This document shows positions 28,601 to 40,900 of a DNA stretch of 64,000 nt, piece after piece. The DNA is from Mixophyes australis. Taxonomy: Eukaryota; Chordata; Amphibia; Anura; Limnodynastidae. Every line of letters begins with the position of its first letter. The first letter of the stretch is position 1. The notes below the pieces were generated by a model. It was given only the letters and a program-made list of their open reading frames with translations. It did no database searches and was not told where the DNA came from. The DNA lies in contig JAVHZZ010000012.1 in NCBI GenBank assembly GCA_036250195.1, forward strand, positions 93,860,955 through 93,924,954, in the 5' to 3' direction. The position numbers and the translations under genes were made by a program.

Positions 28601-31600
28601 GAAGAGGAGGAAGAGCAGGATCGGGAGAACAGTGCTGGTGATTGTTCTACTGGCTGCATAGAATAAAACACACATATAACACGTCTGCCTGGCACGTATG
28701 ACAAGACTCATGTTATAGAAACACGTCACATACTTACCGCGTTCCAGACCGATGGGCCCACTGTCTGTGCTGCCACCGCCCCCCGATCTTCCACAGTCTG
28801 GGGGGGCCCACCCGGGGTCACAATGACAATTATTGTTACTGTTACAAATCTGGAAATGGGAGAGGAAGAGATTGTGTAAAAACAGGGACTGATAAGAGGA
28901 GAAAAGAGGAACCGATAGTCACACAGGAGTGGGAGAGAGTATAGAGCGTGGGCCGAGAGAGGCAGCGCGGGCCGAGAGAGGCGGCCAGACAAAATAGACA
29001 GGCAGTGAACAGAGGGACAAGCAGACAGGAAGTGGGGAGTACATAGAGAGACGGACAGACAGAAGGTGGGGAGTACATAGAGAGACGGACAGACAGAAGG
29101 TGGGGAGTACATAGAGAGACGGACAGACAGAAGGTGGGGAGTACATAGAGAGACGGACAGACAGAAGGTGGGGAGTACATAGAGAGACGGACAGACAGAA
29201 GGTGGGGAGTGTATAGAAAGATGGACAGGAAGTGCGGAGTGGGGGAGGGTATAGAGAGATAGACAGACAGAAAGTGGTTTGTGAATAGAGAGGTGGAAAG
29301 GGGCAGAGTCTGGGCTCAGTAACAGGTCCAGGAAGCACATTGAGAAGGCGTCAGTAGAAGCAGGAGATATAGGGATAATTAGAGACCCCTCTCTCACCCC
29401 GTGGCCCCCACATTTGCTCCGGCAGGCTTCCACATTCAGCGCTGCTACATCTTGACACTGCTGATTGACACAGACCTAGGAGAACGGAGGCAGAAGGGGT
29501 CAGTGTATGTGATATATATGGAAATATATGGTGGGCACTGCTGTGTGACATATGTAAAGAGGGTGTACAGGATGGGGCTTAGGGCTGGGTGTATATAGCA
29601 GTAGGGGGTACATGTTGTGTACAGAATAGGGGTATATGGTTTGGGGTTTGTGTATACATGAGAGGAGTGTGGGGTACACGCTGAGTACAGGGTAGAGTTA
29701 CCTTTCCTGCCCCACAGATGGTTCCCGTCTTCACCACAACCGGATCCCAAACATCATCCCCCAAATTGAAGTATGTGCCACGACAGGAGACCCGAGATCC
29801 ATTCACGATGACACTGACGGTAACAATCTCTGCACTGGAGCCCAGCAGGGGGCGATCACTACCTCCCTGACACTGGATGGCACCACAAAGCACGTTCCTG
29901 CAAGAGAGATGGGCTATATCACATGGGAAGGGTTCTTTGCAGTAAGAGCAGTGCAGACAATGAATGTGAGGACCAATAAACATCATTCAGGGTATATGAC
30001 CTAACAGAGCCAGTTACAAAGAAGAACAACTACTTTCTCTAATTCTAGGATAATAGTAACCCAGAGAGTAACGGTAATAATACTTGTGGAATGTAAGACA
30101 CTAACTACATAGGACAGGTGGTATATAGAGGTGCAGGGGAGTGTGCAGGTACCTTGGTGCACAGGGCAGGTAAGTGCCATTTGCTCGCCGTCCACAGTTT
30201 CCAAATTTATCGCCCCTCATGTTCACTTTGGCAAAGCAGGAATCAGGCGCTGGCGACGATCCTGCGGAAATAGGACAATTACTAAGCGTGACCCCCAAAA
30301 TCTGTCCATAATGACCTGATCCAAGCACCTGCGTGTGCTCGCTTCCCCTCTGTATACCCATCTCCCAGGACCTGTGTGTGCTCGCTTCCCCTCTGTATAC
30401 CCATCTCCCAGGACCTGCGTGTGCTCGCTTCTCTTCTGTATACCCATCTGCCAGCACCTGCGTGTGCTCGCTTCTCTTCTGTATACCCATCTCCCAGGAC
30501 CTGCGTGTGCTCGCTTCTCTTCTGTATACCCATCTCCCAGGACCTGTGTGTGCTCGCTTCCCCTCTGTATACCCATCTCCCAGGACCTGCGTGTGCTCGC
30601 TTCTCTTCTGTATACCCATCTGCCAGCACCTGCGTGTGCTCGCTTCTCTTCTGTATACCCATCTCCCAGGACCTGCGTGTGCTCGCTTCTCTTCTGTATA
30701 CCCATCTCCCAGGACCTGTGTGTGCTCGCTTCCCCTCTGTATACCCATCTCCCAGCACCTGTGTGCGCTTCCTTCCCCTCTGCATACCCATCTCCCAGCA
30801 CCTGTGTGCGCTCGCTTCTCTTCTGTATACCCATCTCCCAGGACCTGTGTGTGCTCGCTTCCCCTCTGTATACCCATCTCCCAGGACCTGTGTGTGCTCG
30901 CTTCCCCTCTGTATACCCATCTCCCAGCACTGTGTGTGCTCGCTTCCCCTCTGTATACCCATCTCCCAGCACCTGTGTGCGCTTCCTTCCCCTCTGCATA
31001 CCCATCTCCCAGCACCTGTGTGTGCTCGCTTCCCCTCTGTATACCCATCTCCAAGGACCTGTGTGCGCTCGCTTCCCCTCTGTATACCCATCTCCCAGCA
31101 CCTGTGTGTGCTCGCTTCTCTTCTGTATACCCATCTCCCAGCACCTGTGTGCGCTCGCTTCCCCTCTGTATACCCATCTCCCAGCACCTGTGTGCGCTCG
31201 CTTCTCTTCTGTATACCCATCTCCCAGGACCTGTGTGTGCTCGCTTCCCCTCTGTATACCCATCTCCCAGCACCTGTGTGTGCTCGCTTCCCCTCTGTAT
31301 ACCTATCTCCTAGGACCTGTGTGTGCTCACTTCTCTTCTGTATACCCATCTCCCAGCACCTGCGTGTGCTCACTTCCCCTCTGTATACCCATCTCCCAGC
31401 ACCTGTGTGTGCTCGCTTCCCCTCTGTATACCCATCTCCCAGGACCTGTGTGAGCTCGCTTCCCCTCTGTATACCCATCTCTCAGGACCTGTGTGTGCTC
31501 GCTTCCCCTCTATATACCCATCTCCCAGCACCTGTGTGTGCTCGCTTCCCCTCTGTATACCCATCTCCCAGGACCTGTGTGTGCTCGCTTCCCCTCTGTA

Positions 31601-34600
31601 TACCCATCTCCCAGCACCTGTGTGTGCTCGCTTCTCTTCTGTATACCCATCTCCCAGCACCTGTGTGCGCTTCCTTCCCCTCTGCATACCCATCTCCCAG
31701 CACCTGTGTGTGCTCGCTTCCCCTCTGTACACCCATCTCCCAGGACCTGTGTGTGCTCGCTTCTCTTCTGTATACCCATCTCCCAGGACCTGCGTGTGCT
31801 CGCTTCCCCTCTGTATACCCATCTCCCAGGACCTGTGTGTGCTCGCTTCTCTTCTGTATACCCATCTCCCAGGACCTGTGTGTGCTCGCTTCCCCTCTGT
31901 ATACCCATCTCCCAGGACCTGAGTGCGCTCGCATCCCCTCTGTATACCCATCTCCCAGGACCTGTGTGTGCTCGCTTCTCTTCTGTATACCCATCTCCCA
32001 GGACCTGCGTGTGCTCGCTTCCCCTCTGTATACCCATCTCCCAGGACCTGTGTGTGCTCGCTTCCCCTCTGTACACCTATCTCCCAGGACCTGCGTGTGC
32101 TCGCTTCTCTTCTGTATACCCATCTCCCAGGACCTGCGTGTGCTCGCTTCCCCTCTGTACACCCATCTCCCAGGACCTGTGTGTGCTCGCTTCTCTTCTG
32201 TATACCCATCTCCCAGGACCTGCGTGTGCTTGCTTCCCCTCTGTACACCCATCTCCCAGGACCTGTGTGTGCTCGCTTCTCTTCTGTATACCCATCTCCC
32301 AGGACCTGCGTGTGCTCGCTTCCCCTCTGTACACCCATCTCCCAGGACCTGTGTGTGCTCGCTTCTCTTCTGTATACCCATCTCCCAGGACCTGTGTGTG
32401 CGCGCTTCTCTTCTGTACACCCATCTCCCAGCACCTGTGTGCGCTCGCTTCCCCTCTGTATACCCATCTCCCAGCACCTGTGTGTGCTCGCTTCCCCTCT
32501 GTATACCCATCTCTCAGCACCTGTGTGTGCTCACTTCCCCTCTGTATACCTATCTCCTAGGACCTGTGTGTGCTCGCTTCTCTTCTGTATACCCATCTCC
32601 CAGCACCTGCGTGTGCTCGCTTCCCCTCTGTATACCCATCTCCCAGCACCTGTGTGTGCTCGCTTCCCCTCTGTATACCCATCTCCCAGGACCTGTGTGA
32701 GCTCGCTTCCCCTCTGTATACCCATCTCCCAGGACCTGTGTGAGCTCGCTTCCCCTCTGTATACCCATCTCTCAGCACCTGTGTGTGCTCGCTTCCCCTC
32801 TGTATACCCATCTCCCAGCACCTGTGTGTGCTCGCTTCCCCTCTGTATACCCATCTCCCAGGACCTGTGTGTGCTCGCTTCCCCTCTGTATACCCATCTC
32901 CCAGGACCTGTGTGTGCGTGCTTATGTATATAGCCCATGTGTGTGTACTTGTGTCCCCTCTGCTACTTTGTGTATCCTTGTTCCTACCCCCAGTCTGTAT
33001 CTTCTGTACAATATACCCCTATAGACTACCTTACCAGGACCCCAGAGGTTCCAGCACTGGCTCTGAAGAGTTTGACATTGGCCTTGGTAACAGTGAGCTT
33101 CTCCTCTCCCACAGGGCTCTCCATTCTGAAAGTATACATTCGGGGGGCAGTGAGGGGACGTTCCTGTGCAATATTCTGGCAGGTCACACTCCCCCAATGG
33201 CTCCCGGCACACGGTCCCTGAAGGTTTTATCTGTGGATGGCAGGGAGAGGACGGTAATCACTGCAGAAAGAACACTTACATCAATATAACATGTAAACAG
33301 AAAGTGAACTTACCGTACACTGGTCACAACACAGATCACCCGTGGCACACTCAGCCCCCGACACCAGCTGGCATGTGCTGGCATTACAGCACGGATCTGT
33401 GCAATCCTACAGGCAGAAGGAAGGACCGTGAGACGGATGTACCATGCAGGAGAAGACACAGAAGTATATACTGATGGCAGCGTAGCCAGTTGTGTAACTA
33501 CCACCACGGCAGGGGGGTGAGGCCACTACAGGGTCCGGCGGTAAGGGGTGGGGGGCCTGGCCACACAATGTTTGATGGCAGATCCACAATGGTATTTATA
33601 CAGCAAACAAGAAATCACCAACATCAAACTCAACAGAAGAACATGTACATATATGATCAACCGAACCTCCGATGACACCGGAGGCCACAGTTGGCCGTTT
33701 CCTGTTGTAGATAAGGCGCAATCTGCTGTGGGGCGTCTCTTTGGTTACCCGCGGCAGGGGAAAATAACATTACATGCCACTCTTTTGCAGTATACTAAAT
33801 TAGACTTTTCAGAAATAACGGAGAAATGGTGCCAGAAGTGGAAACAGACTCCTATTATGTCAAAATGACCTTGACTAATATTAGAAAAAGAAGACATAGG
33901 GATGGATTGTGTGAAAGATGTGGTATAGAAAAGGTCACCTCAGTTTACATGCTGCGGGACTATAGGGATAATTATATTTCTGGAGAAGTTTATACTATTA
34001 TGTAAAATGTGATCACTACCTGCGTTAGACTGACATGGGTGACGGAACTGGGAGAACTCAGCTAATCGACACTCTTTTAGACCAGGAAAGAGTGATATAA
34101 GAGACGGCAGGGATTGGGGGACTGTGATAAGAGACCCTCTCACCTGGGTCAGGCCGCAGTCACACTGTTCTCCCTTCTCCACCAGCAGGTTCCCACAGAT
34201 GGGCTTCCCAAACACACTGCCCGGCTCTGGGACATCAAACAGGCACATTCCTCCCCCTTGCTGAAGACTCGAGGTGAGGTCAGCGACACTGCACGTACTA
34301 AACTCCAACCCCGGCATGAACCTGGCATAGATATACAGAGTTATGTATATACACACAAATATAGATACATACTGTAGGAAATATATATATATGGTTTTGT
34401 TTCAAAATATTGCCTTTTTGTCATAGCAGCTGGTACCATATATAATGTGGGATATACCGAGCGCGGGCCTATTTTTCTCTGGATTTGTTTCAAAATATTG
34501 CCTTTTTGTCATAGCAGCTGTCCATTAAGCCTATTTAAGGCACATTTGGGTGTGGCTCACAAGCCAGCCCTTGCTAGATGTAAACCCCTATACCTGGGAG

Positions 34601-34822
34601 GTGAGTGCATCTGATTTTAACTGCATTTTAATGGTGTTTAAAGCATATAGGTCAGTGTAAGACCTGCATATAATGAGGTTCCCTTGACGTTGGGATGCAG
34701 GCTTAAGTCTTTTGATCAAAATATGAACTAATACTAATACTAATGTTTTCATCTTGTTAGACACACATAGATATGCAGTGTGAAGGATATGCGCTGACAA
34801 CTGTCTTTTTGTTTTGTATGTG

Positions 34823-34891
<69 letters not shown>

Positions 34892-34895
34892 ATAC

Positions 34896-34938
<43 letters not shown>

Positions 34939-37900
34939 CACATATATACACATACACACACACATACATAGAGTGTATAGATACATATGAGAGCCCTGTC
35001 TGTGTCACCCTATGTCAGTGGGAGGGGAAGACCCTGTGTCTCACAGCCCCCGTCTGTATCACCCTACAGTGGAAAGGGCAGACCCCACATCTCAGAGCTC
35101 CATCCTGTCTGTGTCACCCCCCTGTAGTGGGAGGAAACTCCTCATGAGTCGATTATAATAGGGGTTACTCACCCCGAAGACTGCTCCATTATCCACTGCT
35201 TCCCGATCTTCGGCTGCCCACATTTCCTGTCTACGGTGTCGTGGCTCAAACCCAGATTGTGCCCCAGTTCATGTGCCACGGTGGATGCCACCCCCAGGAT
35301 ACTCACGGAGTGGTCCTGCGGAGGGACAGAGGGTGTTTTATCAATCAGCCCAGGATCTATCGCTGTCACAGAGGATATAACCCGGCGAGAGGTCAAAGAG
35401 TTAATATGTAACTAAATGCTGGGCGTCTCACCCACATCACACACATTATTTTCTTTAAAAATAAATATCTAAGTGACTTAGGGTTAAAAAATAAAAAATT
35501 ACAAAAAGCCTTCAAAGCTATTGTAATCACCTTTTAGCTCTACAATGCTGCTGAATCCGCCCTCTAATTTTCATACTAGAGACAATGATTTTCAGGTCAT
35601 GTAAAATAAACTTCAGAAAAAAGGAAAATATTTTGTTCATATTTATTAGTGGTTGATAAGCTTGCAGTGCCTTGTCCAGGCCACAAGATGGCACCATAGC
35701 TCACACAAAGGAGGCATTTGGGGATATTATATAACAGGAAAATGGGGATTTTGCTGTACTCTATCTTTAGGATCAACCCTCTTTCTACCCCATATTATAT
35801 AACTTTGTATCCCTATTTTTATGACAGTTCCTCATTTTCCGGTTTCTCCACTTTTATAGACCCGTTTAGTTATATTTAAACGTTATCTGTATGCGCACGT
35901 ATCCACTCACCATGTTCACACCTCCAGACCGATCTGCCGTACAAATAGAATTCACTGTTGCCATGCCAACCGAGGAACCCTTAAATGTGACACCCCTAAA
36001 AAGACACAGAAGGGTTAGGAACAGCCGTATAGGAAATACACATAGTGCACCTAACCATGTACGTGTTCCACACCAGGACACATAAACATGCAACACTCAC
36101 GTGAGGAGCTGTGCGTTGTCATGATGAATGCGAGGGAGCAGATCCTTCTCTCTCCAGGACAGGAATCTGTTCAGCGTCTCCGCGGGATCTGTACTGACCG
36201 GGATCTTGTCCTTCTGGTTCCAAACTTCTGCCATAACCAATACCACTCTGATGTTCAACACTCGGTAAAACTGGATAGAGGAAATAGAGTTACCTATGAG
36301 GAACATCACAATGAAATCTCACCCCGAGAGACCTTTCAGTGAGCAATCAGCCTTGGGGAAGAATCACAGAGAGCAATCGGCCTTGGGGAAGAATCACAGA
36401 GAGCAATCGGCCTTGGGGAAGAATCACAAAGAGCAATCGGCTTGGGGAAGAATCACAGAGAGCAATCGGCCTTGGGGAAGACTCACAGAGAGCAATCGGC
36501 CTTGGGGAAGAATCACAAAGAGCAATCGGCTTGGGGAAGAATCACAGAGAGCAATCGGCTTGGGGAAGAATCACAGAGAGCAATCGGCCTTGGGGAAGAA
36601 TCACAGAGAGCAATCGGCCTTGGGGAAGAATCACAGAGAGCAATCGGCCTTGGGGAAGAATCACAGAGAGCAATCGGCCTTGGGGAAGAATCACAGAGAG
36701 CAATCGGCCTTGGGGAAGAATCACAGAGAGCAATCGGCCTTGGGGAAGAATCACAGAGAGCAATCAGCCTTGGGGAAGAATCACAAAGAGCAATCGGCTT
36801 GGGGAAGAATCACAGAGAGCAATCGGCCTTGGGGAAGACTCACAGAGAAGAATCAGCCTTGAGGAAGACTCAAAGAGAAGAATCGGCCTTGAGGAAGAAT
36901 CACAGAGAAAAATCGGCTTTGAGGAAGACTCACAGAGAAGAATCAGCCTTGAGGAAGACTCACAGAGAAGAATCAGCCTTGAGGAAGACTCACAGAGAAG
37001 AATCAGCCTTGAGGAAGACTCACAGAGAAGAATCAGCCTTGAGGAAGAATCACAGAGAAGAATCGGCCTTGAGGAAGACTCACAGAGAAGAATCAGCCTT
37101 GAGGAAGACTCACAGAGAAGAATCAGCCTTGAGGAAGACTCACAGAGAAGAATCGGCCTTGAGGAAGAATCACTGAGAAGAATCGGCCTTGAGGAACTCC
37201 CAGAACCCTGAGAAACCTCCTATAGAAGAAACACCTCTAAGGACCCTACCAGTGAAGAATCATCCGAAGAACCCCTGAGCAACCACCCAAAGGAGAAACA
37301 CCACTGAGGAACCTCCCAAAGATGAATTCAGCTGAGGAACCTGTCACAGATGTTTTAGCCTGAGGAACCTCCCAAAGAAAATCATCCTCAACATACTATC
37401 CCGGCAACTCTTCCACAAGGACATCATCCAATGAACCTTCCACAGAGGAGTAATGAACAAGAAGCTGCCATCATAGACCTCACCCTTGCTGAACTTCCCA
37501 CATGGAATGGAGAAGAGTGATTGGGGCATTGTTTAATTACGTCAGGTAACGTCACAAGGCTGGATGCATTTTACAAGCAGCCTGACGAAGATTCACCAGA
37601 TACTGACCGCGTCCACCTTGTTGGCGATCTCTAGCATCCTCAGGTGCAGCTCCTTCAGGTCTCTGTGAAGCATCTGGTACTGGAAATTGGAAAATAAAAA
37701 ATGAATACACAGTAACACAATCATTAGATACGTGTCCGCACTGTCATCACACTGACCTCACTATTATCTGCCACCATCGCAAGCTCTACGTACTTCATCT
37801 CACTTGTCACGTCCCTCCTCACCTAGAGGACAGACACAGAGATATAACCACAGTCCTTCTGAGACCGCTCCTCCATACATGTGTTCCAGAACCCCACTTC

Positions 37901-40900
37901 CCTTCACGTATGCTCAGGAGCCATCCGTGATGGTATACCGCATGAGGGTTCCCCGTTAGGTAATTTCTCACCCGCTGAAAATCCGCCTGTTGTGGGAGTG
38001 ATCGCTCCTCTTGTGTATAGTTGGGGTCTTCTGAACTAAGCAGCATCCTTCCCTTCCTGTGATTCACAGACATATTGTGCCCCGTGTCCTGCGTCTCACA
38101 CGTCACGTTCTGGCTGTCCTCGATCTGCCGAAGTATGTGCTTGTAGGACGGGTCTCCTGGAACTGGTTCAATGCTGTACTGGTGCTCCGGAGCCAAAATG
38201 ATTGTCCCCCTTTTACAGAGAAGGTGATAAGAATACCAGTAATGGCCACAGGAACAGAGGGTAACATCTATATCAGTAAACACCATTTACCACATCACAA
38301 GGTTAAATATGTTCACTAAATATGGTGCGACGACACGGAAGAGTTCCTCTGTGCTGGGATCTAACGTTAGTGAGGGTTCATAGTCACACACAGGAAGCTC
38401 AGTGTATGCCGGCACCACACACAGCACGTATATTATATATATAGTTTATATATCTCTGAGTGTCTACAGGATTATTATGAGAACAGCCATCTCAAGGACA
38501 CACCCTGAAGCTCAGGACGCTGACACAAGACAAGTCTGGGCTAGTATGATACATAGGTCACGTTAAATGGGGTTCAGAAGGGCCTGGCTCTCGGCTATTC
38601 CAGACGGAGCCACGGGTGGGTCGGGCTCTCGGCTATTCCGGACGGAGCCTCGGGTGGGCCGGGCTCTCGGGTAATCCGGACGGAGCCACGGGTGGGCCGG
38701 GCTCTCGGGTAATCCGGACGGAGCCTCGGGTGGGCCGGGCTCTCGGGTAATCCGGACGGAGCCTCGGGTGGGCCGGGCTCTCGGGTAATCCGGACGGAGC
38801 CACGGGTGGGTCGGGCTCTCGGGTAATCCGGACGGAGCCTCGGGTGGGCCGAGCTCTCGGGTAATCCGGATGGAGCCTCGGGTGGGCCGGGCTCTTGGGT
38901 AATCCGGACAGAGCCTCGGGTGGGCCGGGCTCTCGGGTAATCCGGACAGAGCCTCGGGTGGGCCGGGCTCTCGGGTAACCTGGAAGGTGTGTCGGGCTCT
39001 CGGGTATTCCGGACGGAGCCTCGGGTGGGTCGGGCTCTCGGGTAATCCGGACGGAGCCTCGGGTGGGCCGGGCTCTCGGGTAATCCGGACAGAGCCTCGG
39101 GTGGGCCGGGCTCTCGGGTAACCTGGAAGGTGTGTCGGGCTCTCGGGTAACCTGGAAGGGGTCTCAGGTGGGCTGTAGACCCCCCAGCCCTGTAAATGTC
39201 GTGTAATAGAGAATAAGGAATAAATAGGTAGATACTGTGATAATCTGACTTCCCAGAATACCTGAGTCCTGAGCACAGACTGAGGCTGCTCCAGGGGCCC
39301 CGGGGTCCCAGCACTCTCCCATGATAGTAACAGTTCACCTGTAATAAGAGGAGACAATATTATAACTCCTGTAATAATTACCTGAAGGGTGGTACTCCTA
39401 TACAGCAAGTACCCACAAACCAGCACATGAAATACAGCAATGAGAACATAAGGGAGATAACTAGATTTTAATCATCCGGCCTGGAATCACTACTATAAAT
39501 CTCCCAGCAGGGGGCGACGTAGCATCACTACGGAGTAACATACCAGCTCTGAGACGTGATTGGTCCGCCGGGTCCCATCAGGAAGGTAATAGGTTAAAGT
39601 GTGAGAGTCTGGCAGCAGAAGTCTGAAAGAGAGGGGGCAGGAAGGGGTTAAACCACCGAAATATCCTCACAAGTGGCATCATCACCCTCTCCGACATGAG
39701 TGACCCTCTAGAATCTGTTCCCTCACCCAAATTTGATGCTCACTACACCCTGGATTGGGAGGGGTCCGCACACTGACACCCCATACAGCAAAGTGCGACT
39801 CCCCGGCTGTGGAGGAAGTCCTGGTGATACCAGTGCCAGTGATACATCGGTGCCCGGGCACTGCCCACGTACTAAGGGGTGCCCCCTGATTGTACTATTC
39901 AATGACTGTAATCTCTGAGCGTGGCGGCCATCACTAGTGGGTAAGGAAGGAACGGGAGCGTTCTGTCCTGTGGGTCTAAGCACATCACGTTCCCTTTCAA
40001 TTCCCATGTGCCCCCTCCTCCCTGACAACATTCCTATCCCACCCCTCCTCCTCTAAGGGCGAGAGGAAACCCTGCAAGCTTCCGCACACAATGTAAATAA
40101 AAGATGTCTAACACCCCTCATTGTGTCCGGATACCTCCCATCCTGTGCTGCCCGTCTAGTGCCAAGCTCAGCGCCTTCACTGGCACCTCCTAATGCCCCC
40201 TCTGCGATGTGCCGTGCACATCACACACCGTTGCCCACTCTGCCCCTCTGCAATGTGCACATCACACACTGTTGCCCACTTTACACTGCTCTCTGTACAC
40301 CAAACAGGGTCGGATACATCATACACTGCGCTCTGTACACCAGGCAGGGTCGGATACATCATACACTGCGCCCTGTACGCCAGGCAGGGTCGGATACATC
40401 ATACACTGCGTCCTGTACGCCAGGCAGGGTCGGATACATCATACACTGCGCCCTGTACGCCAGGCAGGGTCGGATACATCATACACTGCGTCCTGTACGC
40501 CAGGCAGGGTCGGATACACCATACACTGCGCTCTGTACGCCAGGCAGGGTCGGATACACCATACACTGCGCCCTGTACGCCAGGCAGGGTCGGATACACC
40601 ATACACTGCGCCCTGTACGCCAGGCAGGGTCGGATACATCATACACTGCGCCCTGTACGCCAGGCAGGGTCGGATACGTCATACACTGCGCCCTGTACGC
40701 CAGGCAGGGTCGGATACGTCTACACTGCGCCCTGTACGCCAGGCAGGGTCGGATACGTCATACACTGCGCCCTGTACGCCAGGCAGGGTCGAATACGTCA
40801 TACACTGCGCCCTGTACGCCAGACAGGGTCGGATACACCATACACTGCGCACTGTACACTAGACGGAGTCGGATACATCATACACTGCGCCCTGTACGCC

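Noticed and set aside
30153..30261. RGD tripeptide in exon 15 as an integrin-binding site
   Set aside because: It lies in the conserved N-x-RGxxFGxCGR segment of the cysteine-rich domain, not in the disintegrin loop.
30318..32922. Very long open frames on both strands (up to about 774 codons) resembling a Cys/Leu/Pro repeat protein
   Set aside because: They follow from a stop-free 43-bp unit. All frames encode low-complexity repeats, no splice or start context supports them, and the array lies inside adam15 intron 14.
33864..33990. Short frame with CERCG and MLRDYRD, possibly an L1/Tx1 LINE C-terminus
   Set aside because: Too short, and without the His/Cys pattern or neighbouring reverse-transcriptase motifs needed to call it.
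34588..35008. Cys/Val/Tyr/Ile low-complexity frames
   Set aside because: Translations of the TA/CA microsatellite.
36296..37211. Plus-strand frames of 188-290 codons with Glu/Arg-rich repeats
   Set aside because: Generated by the 30-bp array in adam15 intron 8; three overlapping frames are equally open.
38563..39426. Minus-strand frames with Pro/Arg/Glu-rich repeats
   Set aside because: Read-through from the real adam15 exon 5 (39262-39338) into the 38-bp array of intron 5.
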